10,707 bases of DNA, taken from Candidatus Latescibacterota bacterium (GTDB lineage Bacteria > Krumholzibacteriota > Krumholzibacteriia > WVZY01 > JAKEHA01). Location of the stretch: NCBI GenBank assembly GCA_022615275.1, contig JAKEHA010000305.1, positions 1-10,707 of the forward strand, written 5' to 3'. Made by a program: the position numbers and the translations under genes. Shown here one piece after another: positions 6,077 through 10,707 of the stretch (position 1 is the first letter of the stretch; the number at the start of each line of letters is the position of its first letter). The notes under the pieces were generated by a model that ran no database searches, was not told the DNA's origin, and saw nothing but the letters and a program-made list of their open reading frames with translations.

Positions 6077-6751
6077 CTACGCTTCCCGTTCGCGCCTCCG
6101 CGTGGCATAGAGCGTCCATCCCACCGCGACCAAGCCCAGTGCTACGACCAATAGAATCACGGGCCGAAACCGCGTGACCAACGAGGCCCGGTTCGACGCG
6201 TCCTCGAGTGCGGCGCGCACGTCGTCGGTTTCGTACATGACGCCGTGCACGTAACTCGCGATTCGTAGATCGGGGCCCAGCACAACGACCAGGTTGGGGT
6301 GGGCGAAGCCGCCCCCCTCGAGCGCCGTCACGTTGAAATCCATGGCACCCAGGAAGGTCGCGAGGTCGGAGGCGCTCGCGGTCACGAGGCGCCAGCCTCT
6401 CGGCAGCGTCAAGCGCTCGCGGTAGGCGCGCATCGCGGCGGTATCGTCGGCGGGGTCGAAGGAGATGGTAAGTACCTCGTAGCCCACTCCCGGTTCGCCG
6501 ATCGCGCGCAGCGCGTCGCGCAGGCTCTCGGTGATCATGCTGCAGGTGTGCGGGCAGCTGGTGAAGATGGGACTCACGATGACCGGCTTGCCCCAGAGCG
6601 CGCTCAAGTGAAACGTGGAGTCGTCGTCGGCCGTGAAGGCGACGTCGGGCATCTGGGTCCCGATCGTCTTGGTTTGGTCGGGGATGGTTTGTGCCGGCGC
6701 CAAGGCGGCCGGGAGCGCGGCCAGCGCGATCACGCAGGCGAAACGTCGCAT
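6077..6751 (-). CDS. Sco1/SenC-family copper chaperone with C-terminal membrane anchor
   Basis: The product has 224 residues. A signal peptide (about 1-20) leads into a thioredoxin-fold domain. The copper-binding cysteines sit in TSCPHTC (Cys66 and Cys70, CxxxC), and the third ligand is His151 in GGGFAHPN, the complete Sco signature. A C-terminal helix (about 197-216) followed by Arg-rich residues should anchor the protein in the inner membrane with the domain in the periplasm; many Sco proteins are anchored at the N-terminus instead. Sco proteins deliver copper to, and reduce, the CuA site of cytochrome c oxidase subunit II. No oxidase genes are in view. The gene follows the Rrf2 gene with only 4 bases between stop and start, and no clear ribosome binding site, so it is co-transcribed and probably translationally coupled. 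Its stop lies 5 bases from the end of tRNA-Gln. Confidence 0.9.
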   Translation of the reverse strand: MRRFACVIALAALPAALAPAQTIPDQTKTIGTQMPDVAFTADDDSTFHLSALWGKPVIVSPIFTSCPHTCSMITESLRDALRAIGEPGVGYEVLTISFDPADDTAAMRAYRERLTLPRGWRLVTASASDLATFLGAMDFNVTALEGGGFAHPNLVVVLGPDLRIASYVHGVMYETDDVRAALEDASNRASLVTRFRPVILLVVALGLVAVGWTLYATRRREREA

Positions 6752-6755
6752 CGGA

Positions 6756-7196
6756 TCAGTGGGTGTCGCGCGCCAGGAGTTCGCGCTTCTTGCGCGTCGC
6801 TTCGGCCATGTCGGTGAGGGTGGTGGTCTGCAGGTAGGCGCGAATGCGCTCGCGCAGCGGTTTCCATCGCTCGTGCAGCGGGCACGGCGTCTCGTCCGAG
6901 CAGCGCGCGAGTCCGACCGCGCAGCCTTCGAGGTAGGTGGTGCCGTCGATCGCCTGATAGATGTCGAAGAGCGTGATGGTCGACGGATCGCGCGCGATCG
7001 AGAAGCCGCCGCCCGGTCCCTTGCTCGAGGTCAGGATGTCGGCGCGCACCAGCGTCTGAAAGATCTTGCCGAGGAACGGACCCGGAACGCGCTCGTGCGC
7101 GGCAACGTCGCGCGCCAGCATGCGGGTACCGACCGGTGAGCCGGCCATGTGCGTCAACGCGCGGATCGCGTACTCGCAGGCGCTGGAGTGGAGCAT
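6756..7196 (-). CDS. Rrf2-family transcriptional regulator with probable Fe-S cluster
   Basis: The product has 146 residues, the usual length. The ATG at 7196 is chosen because MLHSSACEYAIRAL matches the standard Rrf2 N-terminus; the frame is open further upstream but that part is not family-like. The winged helix-turn-helix spans about residues 1-65, with the wing at KGPGGGFSIAR (59-69) and LFDIYQAIDG after it. Three cysteines, Cys92, Cys99 and Cys105 (C-x6-C-x5-C, ending CSDETPCPLHERW), resemble the cluster-binding loop of IscR, NsrR and RsrR-type proteins, though the spacing differs slightly from IscR. Such proteins sense iron-sulfur status, redox state or nitric oxide. Being first in an operon with Sco1, it probably controls copper-chaperone supply and itself. 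A candidate operator lies 21 bases upstream of the start. Confidence 0.9.
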   Translation of the reverse strand: MLHSSACEYAIRALTHMAGSPVGTRMLARDVAAHERVPGPFLGKIFQTLVRADILTSSKGPGGGFSIARDPSTITLFDIYQAIDGTTYLEGCAVGLARCSDETPCPLHERWKPLRERIRAYLQTTTLTDMAEATRKKRELLARDTH

Positions 7197-7216
7197 CGAT
7201 GACTCGTTTGCGAATG

Positions 7217-7237
7217 GGGTGCTTGAGTTTAGGACCC
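7217..7237. promoter_or_regulatory. Imperfect 21-bp dyad upstream of the Rrf2 gene, candidate operator
   Basis: GGGT (7217-7220) and ACCC (7234-7237) pair exactly, as do CT (7222-7223) with AG (7231-7232) and A7226 with T7228, so seven of ten positions are symmetric about 7227. The site lies between the predicted transcription start (about 7252) and the Rrf2 ATG, where a bound repressor would block elongation or a second promoter. Autoregulation through imperfect palindromes of about this size is common in the family. No binding consensus is confirmed here. Confidence 0.35.
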
Positions 7238-7258
7238 GAATGTCCGGCGGCCGTCTGC

Positions 7259-7288
7259 AATCTAATCGAGGCCGCCATGTGCTGTCAA
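7259..7288 (-). promoter_or_regulatory. Sigma-70-type promoter of the Rrf2-Sco1 operon
   Basis: On the minus strand a perfect TTGACA (7288-7283) is followed by an 18-base spacer and TAGATT (7264-7259, four of six). Transcription would start near 7252, giving a leader of about 56 bases before the ATG at 7196. The -10 sits in the 11-mer TCGATTAGATT that also precedes the gene at 1217. Confidence 0.6.
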
Positions 7289-7300
7289 CCCATGGGGTTC

Positions 7301-7329
7301 TTGACACTCGGGGCCTCCGATACTATTCT
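7301..7329 (+). promoter_or_regulatory. Sigma-70-type promoter of tRNA-Glu
   Basis: TTGACA (7301-7306, perfect), a 17-base spacer and TATTCT (7324-7329, four of six). Transcription would start near 7336, about 9 bases before the mature tRNA 5' end, as is usual for tRNA genes. The -35 is only 12 bases from the divergent -35 of the Rrf2 operon, so the two polymerase sites may compete. Confidence 0.7.
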
Positions 7330-7344
7330 GTGGCGCACGGTTGC

Positions 7345-7419
7345 GGCCCCTTCGTCTAGCGGTTAGGACGTATGGTTCTCAGCCATAAAACAGGGGTTCG
7401 ATTCCCCTAGGGGCTACCA
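7345..7419 (+). tRNA. tRNA-Glu, anticodon CUC
   Basis: A full 75-base cloverleaf is present. Acceptor GGCCCCT (7345-7351) pairs with AGGGGCT (7409-7415), then A73 and an encoded CCA (7417-7419). The first pair is G1-U72 instead of a Watson-Crick pair. The D-arm region is GTCTAGCGGTTAGGAC. Anticodon stem TATGG/CCATA encloses TTCTCAG, with CTC at 7378-7380, which reads GAG. The T-arm is AGGGG-TTCGATT-CCCCT. It has its own promoter and terminator, so it forms a single-gene unit. A glutamate tRNA reading GAA must lie elsewhere in the genome. Confidence 0.95.
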
Positions 7420-7427
7420 GTTCTTCG

Positions 7428-7457
7428 GGGACCCGCGCGCTGCGGGTCTCTTTTTTT
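7428..7457 (+). terminator. Intrinsic terminator of tRNA-Glu
   Basis: GACCCGC (7430-7436) and GCGGGTC (7442-7448) form a perfect 7-bp stem with the loop GCGCT. Two further pairs, one G-U and one G-C, extend it outward to 7428 and 7450. Seven T residues (7451-7457) follow directly. It starts 9 bases after the tRNA CCA and is the clearest terminator in the window. Confidence 0.93.
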
Positions 7458-7492
7458 CTGCCTCGTTGCCGCAAGAAAGGACGACCCGCGTC

Positions 7493-8329
7493 ATGGCCAC
7501 TCGAACGACCGCCCGGCGTGCGCGCGCGCGCAAGCCGAGGGGTCCCAAGTCGCGCGACCGACACTGGCTCTACCAGGAATCGGTCCAGAGCCCGGAGGTT
7601 CACTTCGGGTTCTTCGAGCGCGCGTATCGCGAACGCACCGGCCGCCGGCCGCTCTCGCTCAAGGAAGACTTCTGCGGCACCGCACTCCTGGCGGCACGAT
7701 GGGTCGAAGGACGCCGCGATCGCACTGCGATCGGCGTCGACTTGGACGCACCCACGCTGCGCTGGGCGCACAAACACAACATCGCGCCGCTCTCCGAGCA
7801 CGCGCGCGCGCGCATCACGCTTCGCCGCGGCAACGTCATGCACGTCGTCAAACCGAAGGTCGACATCGTGGTGGCGCTCAACTTCTCGTACAACATCTTT
7901 CACTCGCGCGCCGCGCTGCGCGCGTACTTCGAGGCGGCGCGGCGATCGCTCACGCCGGGCGGCGTGTTCATCGTCGACATGTTCGGAGGCTGGGATTCGC
8001 AACGCCCCATGACCGAGCGCACGCGCCACCGCGGCTTCACGTACTTGTGGGAGCTGCACCACTACGACCCGGTCGCGAACTTCGGGCAGTTCTACATTCA
8101 TTTCAAGTTCCGCGACGGCGGCGGCATTCGGCGCGCCTTCTCGTACGCGTGGCGAACCTGGTCGATCCCGGAGGTCCGCGAGATCTTGCTCGAGGCCGGA
8201 TTCAAGGACCTCGATCTGTATTGGGAGGGCTTCGACACCCGCACCGGCCTGGGCAACAGCGTCTTCCGCAAGGTCACCCGGGCCAAGAATTCGCCGGGCT
8301 GGATCGCCTTCTTCGTGGCGTCCGCATGA
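7493..8329 (+). CDS. Class I SAM-dependent methyltransferase, substrate unknown
   Basis: The product has 278 residues from ATG 7493. A TTG at 7466 is in frame but abuts the terminator T-run; AAAGG (7476-7480) stands 12 bases before the ATG, a little far, so the start is moderately sure. Residues 1-25 are strongly basic (repeated Arg and Lys), perhaps for nucleic-acid or ribosome contact. The Rossmann-like core begins with SLKEDFCGTALLA (motif I, with E58-D59-F60-C61-G62-T63), then IGVDLD (80-85, ribose-binding acidic residue) and DIVVALNFSYNIF (124-136, motif IV region). Next is LTPGGVFIVDMFGG (153-166) and a C-terminal part rich in Tyr and Trp. This architecture is a recurring uncharacterised family; small-molecule, glycine/sarcosine-type and other substrates are possible. 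No promoter is visible in the 35 bases between the terminator and the gene, so it may depend on read-through or on a site inside the tRNA region. Confidence 0.8.
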   Translation: MATRTTARRARARKPRGPKSRDRHWLYQESVQSPEVHFGFFERAYRERTGRRPLSLKEDFCGTALLAARWVEGRRDRTAIGVDLDAPTLRWAHKHNIAPLSEHARARITLRRGNVMHVVKPKVDIVVALNFSYNIFHSRAALRAYFEAARRSLTPGGVFIVDMFGGWDSQRPMTERTRHRGFTYLWELHHYDPVANFGQFYIHFKFRDGGGIRRAFSYAWRTWSIPEVREILLEAGFKDLDLYWEGFDTRTGLGNSVFRKVTRAKNSPGWIAFFVASA

Positions 8330-8342
8330 GGAAAAAAGGGAC

Positions 8343-8435
8343 ATGACAGGCGCACCGCGTTGGCGCAAGATCGAAGCAGAAAGCCCGCCGTCGGCATCCC
8401 GCGACCGTTCGGAAGGCCCACGGCTCCCGAGGTGA
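8343..8435 (+). other. Possible 30-codon leader ORF before the CstB-like gene
   Basis: ATG at 8343 follows an A-rich AAAAAAGGG (8332-8340) and opens a 30-codon frame whose TGA (8433-8435) overlaps the ribosome binding site of the next gene, 5 bases before its ATG. The position would allow translational coupling. The encoded peptide is Arg-, Pro- and Ser-rich with no Cys and no recognisable motif, and the ribosome binding site is too close to the ATG. This may be chance. Confidence 0.15.
8429..8434 (+). promoter_or_regulatory. Ribosome binding site that selects the CstB-like start
   Basis: GAGGTG at 8429-8434 stands 6 bases before ATG 8441. This favours 8441 over an upstream in-frame TTG at 8360, which would prepend 27 residues outside the metallo-beta-lactamase fold. 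Confidence 0.7.
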
Positions 8436-8440
8436 ACGCC

Positions 8441-9865
8441 ATGTTTTTCCGCCAGGTGTACGACCGCAAACTGTCCCAGTACGCGTACCTCATCGGCTGC
8501 CAGGCGACCGGCGAGGCCATCGTCGTCGACCCGCTTCGCGACGTCGAAACCTACCTCGATATTGCGACGAGCGAGGGGCTGCGCCTGGTCGCCGTGGCCG
8601 AGACGCACATCCACGCCGATTTTCTCTCCGGCGCGCGTGAGCTGGCCGAGCGCGCGGGCGTTACCGTCTACGTCTCCGCCGAAGGTGGAGCCGACTGGCA
8701 ATCGGAGTGGCTCGAGGGTAGCGCGTACCAACACCGGCTCCTGCACGACGGCGACCACTTCATGGTCGGCAACATCCGCTTCGACGTGATCCACACCCCG
8801 GGGCACACGCCCGAGCACGTGTGCTACACCGTCACCGACACGCCGGCGCGCGCGACCCTTCCCGTCGGCATCCTCACCGGCGACTTCGTATTCGTGGGCG
8901 ACGTCGGGCGCCCCGATCTACTCGAGACGGCGGCCGGTCAAAGCGGCGCGATGGAGCCGAGCGCTCGCGCGCTGTATCGCTCGATCGAAAAGTTCCGCGC
9001 ACTACCGCCCGCCATGCAGCTGTGGCCCGCTCACGGCGCGGGGAGTGCCTGCGGCAAGGCGCTCGGCGCGGTGCCCATGTCGACGGTCGGCTACGAGCTG
9101 ACCGCCAACGTCTCCATCGGGGCGGCCAAGGACCCCGAGTCGTTCCTCGCCTACATCCTGGAAGGGCAGCCGGAACCGCCGCTCTACTTCGCACGCATGA
9201 AGCGCGACAATCGAGGCGGGCCGGCCGTGCTCGGCAAGCTGCCCGAGCCCAAGCCGCTCGCGGCCACCAAGCTCGTCGAGCTGGAGCGCGCCACCGGTGT
9301 CGCCGTGCTCGATCTTCGCTCGTGGGACGCGTACAAGCGCGCGCACGTCCCGGGGGCGTTGTTCACGCCGCTCAACCGCGCGTTCGACACGGTGGCGGGC
9401 TCGTACGTGCCCGAGGGCATGGCGATCTACCTGATCGTGGACGAGAAGCGCGTGCGCGAAGCGACCGTCGACTTGATCCGCGTCGGGCTCGATCGCGTGA
9501 TGGGCTACGCCACGCCCGCCGTCTTCGACGAGTACGCGCGCAAGGGAAAGCCGGCGTCGATCGCGGAGATCGACGCGACCAAGATCGAGGCCCAGGTCGA
9601 AGGGGGCGCATTCGTGCTCGATGTGCGCCGCGCCGCCGAGTTGGCCGAGCGCGGGAGCATCCCGGGCTCGCACAACATCGCGTACGAGCGCTTGCTCGCG
9701 CGCATTGGCGAGATTCCGAAGAACCGCCCGGTGGTCGTCCATTGCGCGCACGGCACGCGCTCGGGCTACGCCGCGGGGTTGCTCGATCGCATGGGCTACT
9801 CGGTGACGAACGTCACCGACGGTTACGAGGCCTGGAAGTCGAACGCCGAGGTCGCGAAGCGCTAG
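8441..9865 (+). CDS. Metallo-beta-lactamase/pseudo-rhodanese/rhodanese fusion, CstB- or ETHE1-like persulfide dioxygenase
   Basis: The product has 474 residues in three domains. The metallo-beta-lactamase fold (about 1-245) has ETHIHADFLSG (54-64) with His56, His58 and Asp60, then PGHTPEH (His122), GDFVFVGDVGRPD (Asp148 and Asp154) and PAHG (His198). Phe61 in place of the usual His is common in persulfide dioxygenases, which use one iron. The middle rhodanese fold (about 275-365, DLRSWDAYKRAHVPGA) lacks the catalytic cysteine: the loop reads LIVDEKRVREA. The last rhodanese domain (about 378-472) is complete, with Cys435 in CAHGTRS. This order is that of staphylococcal CstB, which oxidises per- and polysulfides to thiosulfate or sulfite and removes sulfide stress. 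The protein has no signal peptide and should be cytoplasmic. No CstR-like repressor or sulfide:quinone reductase is in view. The next gene follows after 11 bases, suggesting an operon. Confidence 0.9.
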   Translation: MFFRQVYDRKLSQYAYLIGCQATGEAIVVDPLRDVETYLDIATSEGLRLVAVAETHIHADFLSGARELAERAGVTVYVSAEGGADWQSEWLEGSAYQHRLLHDGDHFMVGNIRFDVIHTPGHTPEHVCYTVTDTPARATLPVGILTGDFVFVGDVGRPDLLETAAGQSGAMEPSARALYRSIEKFRALPPAMQLWPAHGAGSACGKALGAVPMSTVGYELTANVSIGAAKDPESFLAYILEGQPEPPLYFARMKRDNRGGPAVLGKLPEPKPLAATKLVELERATGVAVLDLRSWDAYKRAHVPGALFTPLNRAFDTVAGSYVPEGMAIYLIVDEKRVREATVDLIRVGLDRVMGYATPAVFDEYARKGKPASIAEIDATKIEAQVEGGAFVLDVRRAAELAERGSIPGSHNIAYERLLARIGEIPKNRPVVVHCAHGTRSGYAAGLLDRMGYSVTNVTDGYEAWKSNAEVAKR

Positions 9866-9876
9866 AGGTCGGCCGC

Positions 9877-10707
9877 ATGCAATTCGTCGTGTATGGAGCC
9901 GGTGCGGTGGGGAGCGTGCTAGGCGGCATGCTGTCGCTCCATCGCCACGACGTGCTGCTGGTGGGACGCGGCGCGCTCGTCGAGGCCGTGCGCGAAGGCG
10001 GCTTGCGCTTGAAGTCCGCCACCGGCGAGTACGTCGCCCACCCGCGCGCCGCGGTATCGCTCGCGGCCGCCGACATCGCGCCGGACGCCCGCGTCCTCTT
10101 CACCGTGAAATCCTACGACGTCCCCGTGGCCGCGGCCGCGCTCGCGAAGGTCGCCCCGCCCGCCACACCGGTCGTGTGCTTCCAGAACGGCATCGACAGC
10201 GAGGACGTGGTCGCGAAGCACTTCTCGCGTGTTTACGGCAGTGTCGTGCGCATGACATGCTCGATGGTGCAGCCGGGGCACGCGTCCTTTCGCGCGCTGG
10301 GACGCCTCGTGCTGGGCGTGCATCCCAAGGGCTCCGACGCCGCCGTGACCGAGCTGGTGGCGGTCTTCAAAGAGGCCGGCTTCGACGCGGCCGTTTCCAA
10401 GTCGATCGTCGAGGACAAGTGGCTCAAGCTCGCCGTCAACGCGCAGAGCGTCATCCACGCGCTCGGCGCGGAGCACCTGTTGGTGGACAAGGCGTTCATG
10501 CTGACGCTGTCCGCTCCCGAGATGACCGTTCTCCTTGGTGGCATGCGCGTCCTAAACGCGAACGCCGGCCAGACGAGCCACGGGGTGTTCACGGACCGGC
10601 CCGAGACGCTGACCGCCGACTTCTTCGCCAACTTGCTCGACGTCGGGACGGAGTGGAAGGCGACCTCGAAGTCCGTGGACGAGTTCGAAGGCCGCGACCG
10701 CAAGACC
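9877..10707 (+). CDS. Ketopantoate reductase (PanE/ApbA) family oxidoreductase, 3' end outside window
   Basis: There are 277 codons to the window edge; the family is about 300 residues, so only some 20-50 are missing. AGAGG (9864-9868) lies 8 bases before the ATG. The N-terminal Rossmann domain opens with VVYGAGAVGS (GxGxxG, residues 7-12). Lys78 in TVKSYD and Asn104 in QNGID are the usual active-site region. The C-terminal domain has DKWLKLAVNAQ, where Lys184 aligns with the catalytic Lys and Asn188 with the first Asn. The next conserved Asn of PanE (four residues on) is Val192 here. EFEGRDRKT at the edge is the start of the block that carries the catalytic Glu. True PanE reduces 2-dehydropantoate with NADPH for pantothenate synthesis, but paralogs acting on other 2-keto acids are common. 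Pairing with a persulfide dioxygenase is not typical of panE, so the symbol is withheld. Confidence 0.85.
   Translation, partial: MQFVVYGAGAVGSVLGGMLSLHRHDVLLVGRGALVEAVREGGLRLKSATGEYVAHPRAAVSLAAADIAPDARVLFTVKSYDVPVAAAALAKVAPPATPVVCFQNGIDSEDVVAKHFSRVYGSVVRMTCSMVQPGHASFRALGRLVLGVHPKGSDAAVTELVAVFKEAGFDAAVSKSIVEDKWLKLAVNAQSVIHALGAEHLLVDKAFMLTLSAPEMTVLLGGMRVLNANAGQTSHGVFTDRPETLTADFFANLLDVGTEWKATSKSVDEFEGRDRKT

Noticed and set aside
5969..6154. 61-codon plus-strand frame across tRNA-Gln
   Set aside because: It overlaps the whole tRNA and the antisense of Sco; a chance frame.
7466..7492. TTG start for the methyltransferase at 7466
   Set aside because: It lies only 8 bases after the terminator T-run and has no ribosome binding site; ATG 7493 is more likely.
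8325..8345. Six-codon ATG frame at the methyltransferase stop (M-R-K-K-G-T)
   Set aside because: Too short, with no ribosome binding site of its own.
7379..8818. 479-codon minus-strand frame over tRNA-Glu, the methyltransferase and the start of the CstB-like gene
   Set aside because: It is antisense to conserved domains, covers a tRNA and terminator, and has the composition of a GC-rich shadow frame.
1..10707. Mobile elements, CRISPR arrays, phage or toxin-antitoxin genes, including at the two tRNA 3' ends
   Set aside because: No direct repeat of a tRNA 3' end, no integrase or transposase motif and no regularly spaced repeats were seen.

Overview
This is ordinary-looking chromosomal DNA from a high-G+C bacterium (about two thirds G+C by eye). 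It holds nine or ten short transcription units on both strands and shows no transposase, integrase, phage gene, CRISPR array or plasmid function. The probable host is a diderm: there is a small outer-membrane-barrel-like protein with a signal peptide, a lipoprotein, and a Sco-type copper chaperone that implies aerobic respiration with a CuA oxidase. Both tRNA genes encode their CCA ends. The phylum cannot be fixed from the sequence. The style would suit an environmental lineage such as Myxococcota, Gemmatimonadota or Candidatus Eisenbacteria, but that is a guess.

Layout. Bases 1-1072 (minus) are the first 357 codons of a GT-C-fold membrane glycosyltransferase that runs off the left edge. A DUF1579-like secreted protein (1217-1720, plus) converges on a small predicted beta-barrel protein (1789-2358, minus), with a perfect 13-bp inverted repeat between them. 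A 297-bp spacer with a candidate promoter leads to a two-gene unit. Its first gene is a class I ketol-acid reductoisomerase (2656-3666); the second is a peptidase-MA-like lipoprotein (3663-4577) whose start overlaps the reductoisomerase stop by 4 bases and whose zinc motif looks degenerate. A ThrE-type amino-acid exporter (4581-5906, minus) converges on this unit with 3 bases between the stops.

The middle of the window holds tRNA-Gln(CUG) (5998-6071, plus). It converges, 5 bases away, on an Rrf2-regulator/Sco1 operon (7196 to 6077, minus). The operon promoter and the tRNA-Glu(CUC) promoter stand back to back, each with a perfect TTGACA, and tRNA-Glu (7345-7419) ends in a strong intrinsic terminator. 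The right third is all plus strand: a class I SAM methyltransferase (7493-8329), a metallo-beta-lactamase/pseudo-rhodanese/rhodanese fusion of the CstB/persulfide dioxygenase type (8441-9865), and, 11 bases further on, a ketopantoate-reductase-family gene cut by the right edge (9877-10707).

How the genes relate. The Rrf2 protein carries three cysteines suited to an Fe-S cluster and probably controls itself and Sco1, linking copper delivery to the oxidase with redox, iron or NO state. The CstB-like enzyme would oxidise persulfides and so protect respiration from sulfide. The reductoisomerase has no other branched-chain biosynthesis gene in view. No clearly new multi-gene system is evident. The points most worth checking are the apparently dead peptidase coupled to a reductoisomerase with an altered cofactor loop, the divergent promoter with a nearby dyad, and the CstB-like/ketopantoate-reductase pair.
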